A stretch of 64,000 nucleotides of DNA from NCBI RefSeq assembly GCF_021646545.1, contig NZ_JAKIRP010000005.1, forward strand, positions 248,001 to 312,000. The letters are read 5' to 3'. The position numbers were made by a program, and so were the translations under genes. Positions 36,001 to 44,325 of the stretch are shown here, piece by piece. Under the pieces are notes generated by a model. The model did not search any database and was not told where the DNA came from. It worked only from the letters and a program-made list of their open reading frames with translations. How positions within the stretch are numbered: the stretch's first letter is position 1; every line of letters starts with the position of its first letter. The stretch is from Chitinophaga filiformis. Its GTDB lineage: Bacteria; Bacteroidota; Bacteroidia; Chitinophagales; Chitinophagaceae.

Positions 36001-38397
36001 ATGCTTAGAAACTACTTCTTGATCGCATGGCGTAACCTTATCAAGAATAAGACGACCACGTTCATTAATATCGGCGGACTTACCATCGGCATGGCTGTGG
36101 CTATGCTGATCGGGCTATGGGTGTGGGATGAGCTGTCTTTTGATAGCTACAACACGAACTACCCTTCCATCGCAAAGATCGCGAGAAGCGAGATGATGCC
36201 GAACGGAGAAGTATACATTTCAGACAACAGCAATCACTTTCCCATTCCGCTGGCAGCAGAGCTAAGGAGTAACTACAACAACTACTTTACGCATGTAGCA
36301 CTGGCATCGGAGAAGAATGAGCATATCATAAAATATGGCGACAAGCAATTTTCCCGGCAGGGCATGTATGTAGAGAAAGACTTCACAGATATAGTCACAT
36401 TGAAAATGCTGGCAGGATCTTATAAGGATTTTACGGAAACCAATACCATCCTGCTGAATCAATCGCTGGCCAGTTCGCTGTACGGAGATGAGGATCCGGT
36501 GGGAAAAATCTTACAACTCGACGACAAACAATCCTTAAAAGTGATCGGTGTGTTTGAAGATCTCCCACACAATACAACGTTTACAGATGTAAGTTTCTTC
36601 TGTCCCTGGAATTTGCTGGTCAGCACCGAACAATATGTAAAAGCCAATCTGAACAACTGGAGCAACAGTTCATTCAATATCTTCGCCACTACTGCTCCCG
36701 GCATTTCTATGGAAGCAATTTCCGGCAAGATTAAGGATGTTTATCAATCGAAGCTGAACAAACCAGCCATTGATGGCAAAATTGCCCTGTTCCTTCATCC
36801 GATGAAAGACTGGCACTTGCGGGCAGAATGGAAGAACGGTATCCATTCCGGCGGACAAATCCAACTGGTGTGGTTGTTCGGCCTTATTGGGCTGTTTGTG
36901 CTGTTTTTAGCCTGCATCAACTTCATGAATCTCAGCACCGCACGCTCCGGGAAAAGAGCAAGGGAAGTAGGTATCCGTAAGACCTTCGGCTCGCTGCGCA
37001 GTCAGTTGATAAAACAGTTCATGAGTGAATCTTTCCTGATAGTCTTTGTGGCCTTCCTGCTCAGCATTGGCATTGTAATATTGAGTTTAAACAGGTTCAA
37101 TGAGCTGGCAGATAAGAAAATGATCTTCCCCTTTTCCAATACCGTCTTCTGGCTGATATCCGTGCTGTTTATCATGATCACGGCTATTGTTGCGGGCAGT
37201 TATCCGGCTTTTTATCTTTCCTCCTTCCAACCGTTGAAAGTATTAAAGGGGCCATTCCGTGCCGGCGGCGGGGCCACTCCGCGCAGAGTAATGGTGACCT
37301 TACAGTTCACCGTTTCTATCGTCCTGATCATCGGGACGATTGTGGTATACCGCCAGGTACAACTGGCGCAGAACCGTCCGATTGGTTATGACAGGAACGG
37401 GCTGATAAAGATCAATATGAGAACTCCGGGCCTCAATGGCAAGTATGATGTGCTTCAGCGTGAACTGCTTGCCACAGGAGGGGCTGTAGGTTTCGCGCAA
37501 TCCTCCGCTCCTACAACAGCGTCCAATTACTTCGACGACCGTTTCGAATGGGAAAATAAAGATACGCAGCTGCCTAAAATGGCTTTCTCGCTGACAGCAG
37601 TAACCTACGATTTTGGCAAAACCGTTGGCTGGAACTTTAAATCAGGTCGCGACTTCTCCCGTAGCTTCTCTACCGACAATACCGCCATTATTCTAAATGA
37701 AGCAGCTGTTAAATACATGCAGCTGACCGATCCTGTAGGAAAAACGATCCGCTGGAATGGAAATCCATTTACTGTGATTGGTGTGATAGAGAACATGGTA
37801 ACGGAATCGCCCTACAAACCTGTTCAGCAAAGTGTTTACTTCATGGTACCTGGTATCGGGCCTGTTATTACGATACGCCTCAATCCACAGTTAAGTGCCG
37901 GCGAAGCGATCAGCAGGATCGAGCCTGTGTTCAGGAAACTGGATCCCTCCAGTCCTTTCGAATATAAATTCATAGATGATGAATATGGTCGCAAGTTTGC
38001 CGCAGAACAACGTATTGGCGCTTTATCCACGCTCTTTACCTGCCTTGCCATTTTCATTTCGTGCCTGGGCATTTTTGGTCTGGCCTCCTTCACGGCAGAG
38101 CAACGCATGAAGGAAATAGGCATCAGAAAAATACTGGGCGCCTCCATCACTAACCTCTGGGGGATGTTGTCCAGGGAGTTTGTGGCACTGGTATTCGTCG
38201 CATTTCTGATCGCTACACCGGCTGCGCATTATTTCATGCAAAAATGGTTGCAACAGTACGATTACCATACTACGATCGCCTGGTGGATCTTCCTGATAGC
38301 TGGTGCAAGCGCTTTGCTGATCACACTTTTCACAGTGAGCTTTCAGGCCATCAAAGCAGCGCTGGCTAATCCTATCAGGAGTTTGCGGAGCGAGTAG
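36001..38397 (+). CDS. MacB/FtsX-family ABC transporter permease
   Basis: The 798-residue protein from ATG 36001 (MLRNYFLIAWRNLIKNKTTTF) has the double MacB-FtsX layout of Bacteroidota permeases: transmembrane helix, large periplasmic domain, FtsX block (about 290-400, with ARSGKRAREVGIRKTFGS), a second transmembrane/periplasmic domain and a second FtsX block (MKEIGIRKILGASITNLW) to the end. The 23-codon upstream extension from 35932 lacks homology and is left out. Such proteins use a separate ATPase; none lies next to it. The likely role is mechanotransmission export or lipoprotein handling, not nutrient uptake. Confidence 0.9.
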   Translation: MLRNYFLIAWRNLIKNKTTTFINIGGLTIGMAVAMLIGLWVWDELSFDSYNTNYPSIAKIARSEMMPNGEVYISDNSNHFPIPLAAELRSNYNNYFTHVALASEKNEHIIKYGDKQFSRQGMYVEKDFTDIVTLKMLAGSYKDFTETNTILLNQSLASSLYGDEDPVGKILQLDDKQSLKVIGVFEDLPHNTTFTDVSFFCPWNLLVSTEQYVKANLNNWSNSSFNIFATTAPGISMEAISGKIKDVYQSKLNKPAIDGKIALFLHPMKDWHLRAEWKNGIHSGGQIQLVWLFGLIGLFVLFLACINFMNLSTARSGKRAREVGIRKTFGSLRSQLIKQFMSESFLIVFVAFLLSIGIVILSLNRFNELADKKMIFPFSNTVFWLISVLFIMITAIVAGSYPAFYLSSFQPLKVLKGPFRAGGGATPRRVMVTLQFTVSIVLIIGTIVVYRQVQLAQNRPIGYDRNGLIKINMRTPGLNGKYDVLQRELLATGGAVGFAQSSAPTTASNYFDDRFEWENKDTQLPKMAFSLTAVTYDFGKTVGWNFKSGRDFSRSFSTDNTAIILNEAAVKYMQLTDPVGKTIRWNGNPFTVIGVIENMVTESPYKPVQQSVYFMVPGIGPVITIRLNPQLSAGEAISRIEPVFRKLDPSSPFEYKFIDDEYGRKFAAEQRIGALSTLFTCLAIFISCLGIFGLASFTAEQRMKEIGIRKILGASITNLWGMLSREFVALVFVAFLIATPAAHYFMQKWLQQYDYHTTIAWWIFLIAGASALLITLFTVSFQAIKAALANPIRSLRSE

Positions 38398-38517
38398 CGG
38401 TAAAATGAAGTTGTGAGTGCATACACTCAACTGCGGTATTTTAACTTTTTGGTATTAACAGCGATCATTTATTTTGACGTTGATATTTATTTTGTTTACC
38501 CTAAATTCCCCTTTCAA

Positions 38518-38883
38518 ATGAAAAGAACACTGTTGTTGATCCTTGCGGTATTTGTCAGCATTGGCATGTATGCAAATACCGGTATTACAAAAGCATCAAC
38601 ACCCACTTTTGACGTCCGTGTAAGCGCGATCGTAGCTTCGACCACAATTTATCAAGCTTCTGTTTTTCTTACAAACCCAGGCGCTGACCAGAGGGATCAG
38701 ATTGGCAACATTGACTGGGACTTTGGCGATGGATCGGCTCCTGTATTAAATGGTGGTCCTGTTCTTAAGCATTTTTATCAACCAGGTACTTATACCATTA
38801 CAATGACATTTACCTATATAACAGGTGAGACATTTGTAGTTACCAAACAGGTTGTTATTACGCCTATCGAGCCTGAGTACTGA
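38518..38883 (+). CDS. Secreted single PKD-domain protein
   Basis: The 121-residue protein has a signal peptide (MKRTLLLILAVFVSIGMYA) and one PKD domain with the core IDWDFGDGSAPV and LKHFYQPGTYTITMTFTYITG. PKD domains are Ig-like modules that bind sugars or proteins on the cell surface. The stop codon overlaps the next ATG (TGATG), and that next ORF encodes a second copy of the same domain in another frame. It may be one two-domain protein split by a frameshift, or a genuine pair. Confidence 0.75.
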   Translation: MKRTLLLILAVFVSIGMYANTGITKASTPTFDVRVSAIVASTTIYQASVFLTNPGADQRDQIGNIDWDFGDGSAPVLNGGPVLKHFYQPGTYTITMTFTYITGETFVVTKQVVITPIEPEY

Positions 38884-39098
38884 TGGGTATTTATGTTACC
38901 ACTCCCATACCTGCAGACTTAGACCAGGTCAGCAATATAGACTGGGATTTGGGTGACGGATCAGCGCCTGCATTACATGCACGTCCGCTTGTTAATCACT
39001 TCTATCGGTCGGGTACTTACACCGTAACACTTACGTTAACATATGTGACAGGCGAAGTATTTGTGGTAACAAAAGAAGTCGTTATTACACTTCCTTAA
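38883..39098 (+). CDS. Second PKD-domain copy, without its own signal peptide
   Basis: The 71-residue ORF reads IDWDLGDGSAPAL, NHFYRSGTYTVTLTLTYVTGE and VVTKEVVITLP, a close duplicate of the preceding domain. It starts in the TGATG overlap, so translation could be coupled, but the product has no signal peptide and would be stranded in the cytoplasm unless joined to the first domain by frameshifting. A terminator follows 14 bp after the stop. Confidence 0.55.
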   Translation: MGIYVTTPIPADLDQVSNIDWDLGDGSAPALHARPLVNHFYRSGTYTVTLTLTYVTGEVFVVTKEVVITLP

Positions 39099-39111
39099 GA
39101 AACTGATTTCA

Positions 39112-39143
39112 GGCCCATATCGTTGAAGGTATGGGCCATTTTT
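39112..39143 (+). terminator. Intrinsic terminator after the PKD genes
   Basis: Stem GGCCCATA with TATGGGCC around a 10-nt loop, followed by ATTTTT. Confidence 0.8.
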
Positions 39144-39284
39144 CGCTTTTGCAGCATACCGTTTCGTGGATGCTTTCTTTAAAAGGAGCCCGCCTGTAAT
39201 TCACCATTAAGACAACATCCTAGCTGCTTTATTCACGATTTTATCATTATCTTCCCCGGCAACGCTAATCCGAATTTCTATTTC

Positions 39285-39872
39285 ATGGATATACATGATG
39301 CAATTTTAAGAAGTATAGTAAAGCATATTTCCATATCCACGGAAGAAAGAGATTATTTTATTTCCCTTCTGGTGTATAAGGAGATACCTAAAAAGACAAC
39401 TGTATTGGTGGAGGCTCAGGTTTGTAATCAGCTGAGTTATATTAATTCTGGTGCTTTGAGATCTTATTGTCTTGATGAAAAAGGCAAAGAATCGACCATT
39501 ATGTTTGCTGTGGCAGACTGGTGGTTGACAGACATGTATTGCTTCCTGAATGAAAAACCCAGCATGACGTTTATAGAAACCATTGAAGATAGTTGTGTCT
39601 TAAACTTAAGTAAAGCTAATTTTGATCATTTGCTAACTACCATTCCAAAGTTCGAACGTTTCTTCCGCATACTGATGCAAAATGCTTACACACGCGAGCA
39701 GTTGCGGAGCATAGAGAACCTAACGCTTAACGCAGAAGAACGGTACGCCCGGTTTATCAGCAAGTATCCACAAATCGCCAATAATGTTACCCAGAAACAA
39801 ATTGCATCTTACCTTGGCATTACTCCTGAATTTTTGAGTCTCATTCGAAAAAAACATCGTCGGCCGAAATAA
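39285..39872 (+). CDS. Crp/Fnr-family transcriptional regulator
   Basis: The 195-residue protein has a cyclic-nucleotide-binding-like beta barrel (about 30-125; LVEAQVCNQLSYINSGALRSYCLDEKGKESTIMFAVADWWLTDMYCF) and a C-terminal winged helix (VTQKQIASYLGITPEFLSLIRKK). The residues that bind cAMP in Crp are not evident, as is usual for this Bacteroidota subgroup. It lies 59 bp before the deoxyribosyltransferase-like gene on the same strand. Confidence 0.88.
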   Translation: MDIHDAILRSIVKHISISTEERDYFISLLVYKEIPKKTTVLVEAQVCNQLSYINSGALRSYCLDEKGKESTIMFAVADWWLTDMYCFLNEKPSMTFIETIEDSCVLNLSKANFDHLLTTIPKFERFFRILMQNAYTREQLRSIENLTLNAEERYARFISKYPQIANNVTQKQIASYLGITPEFLSLIRKKHRRPK

Positions 39873-39931
39873 CTTAATCTACCTTAAGTCGGGAATGCGG
39901 AAATCTGGTTTCTTTTGTAAAAAAGAGAAAC

Positions 39932-40294
39932 ATGTTAATTCTAATTGCTGGTCCGTACCGTAGCGGGACTAACGATGATCCTACATTGATGAAAGCGAAT
40001 CTGGCAAGGCTTGAAGCAGTGGCGTTGCCAATATTCCGGAAAGGACATATACCATTTATTGGAGAATGGATGGCATTGCCATTAATCCGTTTGGCCGGCT
40101 CCCAACAGCCAGGTGATGAAGCCTGGGAGGAAATTCAGTATCCTGTTGCACATCGAATGCTGGAAAGATGCGACGCTGTGCTTAGAATAGAGGGCGCATC
40201 TAAAGGTGCGGATGAAGATGTGAGGAAAGCGAGGGAAATGGGTTTGAAGATATATTATAGTCTGGAGGAGATACCGGATGAAACAGGTGTTTGA
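39932..40294 (+). CDS. DUF4406/nucleoside deoxyribosyltransferase-like protein
   Basis: The 120-residue protein has the N-terminal LILIAGPYRSG, a central acidic region (GEWMALPL, DEAWEEIQYPVAHRMLERCDAVLRI) and GASKGADEDVRKAREMGLKIYYSLEEIP, the layout of DUF4406 and of nucleoside 2-deoxyribosyltransferases. A nucleotide-related hydrolase or transferase is plausible; the reaction is not known. It follows a Crp/Fnr gene and is read towards a hairpin at 40381. Confidence 0.75.
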   Translation: MLILIAGPYRSGTNDDPTLMKANLARLEAVALPIFRKGHIPFIGEWMALPLIRLAGSQQPGDEAWEEIQYPVAHRMLERCDAVLRIEGASKGADEDVRKAREMGLKIYYSLEEIPDETGV

Positions 40295-40380
40295 ATAAGT
40301 TCATCTGTCGTGGAATCAATTGCTGATCGATAGCCTGATTTTCCGTTTTTGTAATGGACCATTTTGGGGACAGATGTATA

Positions 40381-40434
40381 GTGTCAACCAGCACTGGTAT
40401 ATTAATATATTAATATATTAGTGCTAATTGACAC
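40381..40434. repeat. Large hairpin between convergent genes
   Basis: Nested complementary blocks GTGTCAA/TTGACAC and GCACT/AGTGC surround an AT palindrome (TATATTAATA with TATTAATATA). It lies between the ends of the genes at 40294 (+) and 40443 (-). There is no T-run, so it could block transcription from both sides only by structure. Confidence 0.65.
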
Positions 40435-40442
40435 CATTAGTT

Positions 40443-41330
40443 TTACTTGACTACCTTCAGGTATTCAAATTTGTAAGTGGCATATACCGACCCATTACTC
40501 CTATCAATACATTTTTGTTCAACCGGATACGGGAAATCTGGCAGGTATTTATATTCAAAGCTAACACCTTTGGGATACCAAAGATTAAGTGTTGCATGAG
40601 CAATATCAACTTTTATCGGGTTATGCTTTGACACAGTAAACGCAAATGGTCGCATTCCTTTGTATTGTATCTCCAAAAATGCTCTCGCAAAGTAGGGACT
40701 ATTTTCTATGATTGGCCATATCGGATTGATGGTTGTATCATATGAGAATACCTCCTCATAGTGAAAATCATATTCCATGTATTGATTTCTGAAGTATTTC
40801 CGGTTGTAAAACCTGGTCAAGTCATTTCCTTCCATTGTATACAGGGAGTAGTCCAGCGTCTGAAGGGAAAGCCCGGGATAAAGTGTCGTATCCTTATCGC
40901 CGGTATGAGTGATCTTGTCCGGACGAATAATTCCCATATGCGACCTGAGCTGATCATTAACATACACTAAAATCGTGTCGGCCTGGTACACAACTTTACC
41001 GTCAGTGGCTAATTTATTGTCTCTGAGTGTATAGGTCAATTCCCGGATAACTTGTGCTGCTGCGTTGTATTCATAATCGATCCGTTGCCCGGGATTTACG
41101 GTCGCCGTGTCGGAAAGAGAGTATATATAAATACTCTTTATCTTTTTATCAGCGTCATAATCGATCCGCTGAGCAAGCTTTCCATCAATGTATAAGTCTC
41201 TGAGCAAGTTTGTCTGGACACTGTCCTTAGGAATGATATCTTCCAGGCCCGCATTGCTACATGAAGTAAAAAACGTTGCCAAAGCACAAGCAAGCCATAG
41301 GAATACAGGAATACGAATAGTTTTGATCAT
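40443..41330 (-). CDS. Hypothetical lipoprotein
   Basis: The 295-residue protein has a lipoprotein signal (FFTSC, Cys 24) and a beta-rich body with YD-like segments (RIDYDADKKIKSIYIYSLSD, RIDYEYNAAAQVIREL). No family with known function was recognised. Its ATG overlaps the stop of the upstream gene by 4 bp (ATGA), so the two are one transcription unit in the annotated reading. Confidence 0.7.
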   Translation of the reverse strand: MIKTIRIPVFLWLACALATFFTSCSNAGLEDIIPKDSVQTNLLRDLYIDGKLAQRIDYDADKKIKSIYIYSLSDTATVNPGQRIDYEYNAAAQVIRELTYTLRDNKLATDGKVVYQADTILVYVNDQLRSHMGIIRPDKITHTGDKDTTLYPGLSLQTLDYSLYTMEGNDLTRFYNRKYFRNQYMEYDFHYEEVFSYDTTINPIWPIIENSPYFARAFLEIQYKGMRPFAFTVSKHNPIKVDIAHATLNLWYPKGVSFEYKYLPDFPYPVEQKCIDRSNGSVYATYKFEYLKVVK

Positions 41331-42004
41331 AAATATAGGTATAGGATATTACGCTGATTATATTGCAAGTTACAACATTTATCCGCATATCCGTGAGGTA
41401 AGCTTTCTGCCGGAGGCTGGACAGGCCTTATTAATTTGCTGCTAATCCTCGTCGTGTTACGGATGACGTTTGTCAAAGTGCATGACCGTGGTCTTAAAGA
41501 TTGTTGTTGATTTTTTAACTGTTCTGCGAAAACTACTTCTCTGTGCAGTACAAACCTTTGTTTAATCTCACTACTATCATTACCATTAATCGCAAACACC
41601 TCAATGGAAATAGAATCTGGCAGTGATATCCCCTCAAGATTCTTATATACACTGTACGACGACCAACACCCACTAAAGCCTCTAATAGCCCAAACGTTTC
41701 CATAGTCCTGCAGTCCGTCTCTAGTGATAATAACCAATTGCGATCGACAACAATTGATTACCTTTGGACGCAAAAATTTGTCTCTACGCCGAAATTGCTT
41801 TTCAATAAATACGGAATTGATCTTAAACCCGTTGAGTAAACTATCAGTGGAAGTATACTCTGCTAAAAAGGTGTTATGTGACTTAGACTCCTCAACCGAA
41901 AAGCTCATTTGTGGCCCAGGCCTATCATTAATACTAAAATCACAGGACGTTAGCATAAAAACTGTCCACATGGTTAACAACAGATATCTAACTTTACATT
42001 TCAT
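41327..42004 (-). CDS. Hypothetical lipoprotein with a doubtful C-terminus
   Basis: The 225-residue protein has a lipobox (VFMLTSC, Cys 21). Residues up to about 163 look like an ordinary secreted protein. The last 60 residues (LRPRSCTLTNVIRNTTR, PPAESLPHGYADKCCNLQ) look unnatural. A run of six T at 41511-41516 lies where this begins; one more base there would instead give STTIFKTTVMHFDKRHP and a stop at 41457. Against this, the annotated end overlaps the next start by the common ATGA. No family recognised. It begins 4 bp after the membrane-protein gene. Confidence 0.6.
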   Translation of the reverse strand: MKCKVRYLLLTMWTVFMLTSCDFSINDRPGPQMSFSVEESKSHNTFLAEYTSTDSLLNGFKINSVFIEKQFRRRDKFLRPKVINCCRSQLVIITRDGLQDYGNVWAIRGFSGCWSSYSVYKNLEGISLPDSISIEVFAINGNDSSEIKQRFVLHREVVFAEQLKNQQQSLRPRSCTLTNVIRNTTRISSKLIRPVQPPAESLPHGYADKCCNLQYNQRNILYLYL

Positions 42005-42008
42005 GTTT

Positions 42009-42407
42009 TCAAGGGTTTGCAGAACGAGTAACGCTGCTCACCGGTTTACGTACCTCTATACGTAAAAAAGAAATGTAGTTAAAACCGGCCGCTATAAAAA
42101 CCAACCCAACTACTTGTGCTTTCAGCGAGCAAACGCAATATATACCGAACAGTGCGAGTATCAGTCCCATGCTGGCTACTCTTAAATTTGTGAGTTCAAC
42201 ATTTTTGCCAGAGATGCGGATCGTCTTTTTCGGGAAACGGAACCGCTTACTAAAATCTGTCCTATAAGTCAGGATGACATTGATAATGGAGCAGCAGGTG
42301 ATCAGGCCAGCTACCAGAGATGCCTGTACTATTGTAAAGTCAATAAAAAACACAGCAGCCTGTGACAGGAGTACGATAGCTAGGGCAATGTACAGATAGA
42401 TCTTCAT
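42009..42407 (-). CDS. Small membrane protein, four predicted helices
   Basis: The 132-residue protein has hydrophobic segments at about 4-22, 28-48, 80-98 and 101-118, separated by a basic loop (YRTDFSKRFRFPKKTIR). No family recognised. It is the first of three tightly packed minus-strand genes (42407 to 40443) that encode this membrane protein and two lipoproteins, which suggests a shared envelope role. Confidence 0.65.
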   Translation of the reverse strand: MKIYLYIALAIVLLSQAAVFFIDFTIVQASLVAGLITCCSIINVILTYRTDFSKRFRFPKKTIRISGKNVELTNLRVASMGLILALFGIYCVCSLKAQVVGLVFIAAGFNYISFLRIEVRKPVSSVTRSANP

Positions 42408-42570
42408 CGGGTGTATTGGTTAATGCCCGAAGCTACATCTATAATTTGAAAAAACTATGCGTTTACGTCGGTAGGCAGGATACCGTCGTGTACTGCTGTC
42501 TAAATATTTGGTCGAATACATTAAAATTGAACAATAGAGCCCTTTATGTGACAGCGTCGGCAGACCGTCA

Positions 42571-42598
42571 TTGATCTTATCGAAACACCTTATATTTG
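42571..42598 (+). promoter_or_regulatory. Candidate promoter TTG-N17-TATATTTG
   Basis: TTG at 42571-42573 and TATATTTG at 42591-42598 are 17 bp apart, the same spacing as the candidate promoter at 59920. The start codon of the next gene is 33 bp downstream. Confidence 0.6.
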
Positions 42599-42630
42599 TA
42601 TGCCCGCGCCTATTGAAGCGCATATACCCT

Positions 42631-43668
42631 ATGATAATCAGAAAAATAGCAATTCTCGCCCTGCTGCTCTTGTCTGTTTGTGAGATCAGCACTGCGCAGA
42701 CAACTATAACATTTGAAGTGCCGGAAGGAAAAAATGTGATTGACAGCATAAAGATCCAAAGCTTCACCAATAACAAAGAATGGACAATTCCCTTTACAAA
42801 CAACGTCCACATATCATTTCCGGAAAAATACCCCGACTTATATACGTTCCGTTATGTTGAAGGGAACAAGACGCGAAAGAGATGGGAGTACTGGATAGAT
42901 ACCGGCAACATTAAAATAGTAGTAAAAGGAGGCGACGCTGGTGATTCGGCCTATAGGACTGTAACTGACACGGTAATTGGATCACCGCTTACCTATAAAG
43001 CCATTGATTTCTGGAAGCAATATCGTTCCCTCGTGAATGCAAATGATACTGCTGCACTAAACGAATATTTAGTGCGCACCTACAAGGAGAACATGAACAA
43101 TCCCTTCTCCTTTGTTGCAGGAAAGCATTTCTATGAATGTCATTGTGGTGCGTTTACACAGATCAGTTCACTTGATGAATTGCAAAACGATATTATCAAA
43201 GAGAATGCTTTTTATGCATTGATGCTCCGCAACAGACTCAGGAGCTTTCAGTTCTCGTTTATCCATTTTTTTAATGAACAGTCTTTTAAAAAAATACGTG
43301 GAGGAAAGACAAAAGGTCGCTTCCGGCGCTCAAATCCGGGCATTGTTTTTTTTCTGAACACCAAGACACCAACCTCTCTTCAGGAATTAACGAACCTCGA
43401 AAAGGCACTTCCACGCATCATCTCTGAAGAAATTTATTTATTGATTGCTGTTAACAAGGCTCATTATCCAGCATGGAAAAACAGATTGAAGAAACTTAAA
43501 TTTAAGAATATTATTCTGGTGGATGGCGATGCTCTTTTAAAGCAAACAACATTCTATCCCCTTACGAAGTTCTATTTTATCGAGTTCGGCAGCATGATCA
43601 CCGGCTATTATGACTCCTTCGACGACGTGAAAAAGATCTATTCCAGCCATTATGAAGGTTCTCTGTAA
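42631..43668 (+). CDS. Secreted protein, possibly thioredoxin-like without a CxxC
   Basis: From ATG 42631 the protein has a signal peptide (MIIRKIAILALLLLSVCEISTAQ). The N-terminal part (ITFEVPEGKNVIDSIKI, GNIKIVVKGGDAGDS) resembles the DUF4369-like domain seen before thioredoxin modules. The C-terminal part (NPGIVFFLNTKTPTSLQELTNLEKALP, EIYLLIAVNKAHYPAWKNRLKK) has a thioredoxin-like order of strands but no CxxC. So a redox role is unlikely. This assignment is a guess from pattern only. An upstream start at 42571 is rejected because the promoter lies there. Confidence 0.65.
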   Translation: MIIRKIAILALLLLSVCEISTAQTTITFEVPEGKNVIDSIKIQSFTNNKEWTIPFTNNVHISFPEKYPDLYTFRYVEGNKTRKRWEYWIDTGNIKIVVKGGDAGDSAYRTVTDTVIGSPLTYKAIDFWKQYRSLVNANDTAALNEYLVRTYKENMNNPFSFVAGKHFYECHCGAFTQISSLDELQNDIIKENAFYALMLRNRLRSFQFSFIHFFNEQSFKKIRGGKTKGRFRRSNPGIVFFLNTKTPTSLQELTNLEKALPRIISEEIYLLIAVNKAHYPAWKNRLKKLKFKNIILVDGDALLKQTTFYPLTKFYFIEFGSMITGYYDSFDDVKKIYSSHYEGSL

Positions 43669-43709
43669 GAGAAGTGATGCATTCGCTGATACATCTTTTC
43701 ATAGCAAGA

Positions 43710-43731
43710 GCCGGTCAGTTTCCCGACCGGC
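43710..43731 (+). terminator. Hairpin terminator between convergent genes
   Basis: GCCGGTC and GACCGGC form a GC-rich stem around 8 nt, followed by CCTTTC, a weak T-tract. It lies between the ends of the genes at 43668 (+) and 43801 (-). Confidence 0.55.
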
Positions 43732-43800
43732 CCTTTCAGCTATTATGTACACGACAATTAGAGGGGTTAACATCAATGAGTGCCAGACCTGCTGCCTCAG

Positions 43801-44127
43801 TTATAGGTTAAACTTCCCCTCCACAAACTTACCTATCAATGGTATAGGGCGCTGCGCCTCGTTGGACGCTGTGATGATTCCCATCAGCATCAATACAAAC
43901 GGGCACAGCGAAATGATATAGAACAAGGTGGCCAGTGCAGGCAGTATTCCTACCAGTATACCACTAACAATGCTCAACACTATAGAAAAGATTATAATGC
44001 CTATTGATTGGGTAAGGTGATATCCCACCAATGGACTTTTATCGTTGGACTTACGATATGACAGATAGGCAACCACCCATCCGATAATAGTGATATAGGC
44101 AACTATGGCCATTGTGCGGTTCGTCAT
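43801..44127 (-). CDS. DUF4870-like small membrane protein
   Basis: The 108-residue protein from ATG 44127 (MTNRTMAIVAYITIIGWVVAYLSY) has three hydrophobic segments in the order seen in DUF4870 proteins (IIGWVVAYL; LTQSIGIIIFSIVLSIV; LATLFYIISLCPFVLMLMGIITA). Function is unknown. A TAGGTTTG promoter box lies 25 bp upstream and the twin CTAC repeat element lies 42 bp further from it, the same layout as the WG-repeat gene on the other side of the TPR/HTH regulator gene. It is therefore a likely target of that regulator. Confidence 0.8.
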   Translation of the reverse strand: MTNRTMAIVAYITIIGWVVAYLSYRKSNDKSPLVGYHLTQSIGIIIFSIVLSIVSGILVGILPALATLFYIISLCPFVLMLMGIITASNEAQRPIPLIGKFVEGKFNL

Positions 44128-44151
44128 GATATGATGTTTTTTTGTACGCTG

Positions 44152-44159
44152 CAAACCTA
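44152..44159 (-). promoter_or_regulatory. Candidate -7 box TAGGTTTG for the DUF4870-like gene
   Basis: On the minus strand TAGGTTTG matches TAnnTTTG. No TTG at the expected upstream spacing, which fits a promoter that needs an activator. The first CTAC of the repeat element begins 42 bp from this box. Confidence 0.6.
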
Positions 44160-44193
44160 GTCAGTGTTGCAGTGAAAACCATAAAAACAGCAG

Positions 44194-44241
44194 CTACAAT
44201 GAGGCTACATGAACAACCGGAAGCGTCTACAAAGCGTCTAC
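44194..44241. promoter_or_regulatory. Operator-like element, four CTAC direct repeats on an 11-bp lattice (copy 1)
   Basis: CTAC starts at 44194, 44205, 44227 and 44238 (steps 11, 22, 11). The blocks read CTACAATGAGGCTAC and GTCTACAAAGCGTCTAC. A nearly identical element occurs at 47250-47296. One helical turn between repeats suggests a protein lining up on one face of DNA. Confidence 0.75.
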
Positions 44242-44325
44242 GAAAAACTATAACTTATATGATTTTCAATTGGTTGGTATTTTACCCCTTTTTTAAACCT
44301 GATTCTTTTCCCTATTTTTGAAGGG

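Noticed and set aside
42420..42812. Minus-strand 130-residue hydrophobic ORF
   Set aside because: It overlaps the promoter and signal peptide region of the gene at 42631, which has much better support.
44313..44320. TATTTTTG as the promoter of the TPR/HTH gene
   Set aside because: It ends only 5 bp before the ATG, which would leave almost no leader; kept only as a remark in the gene entry.
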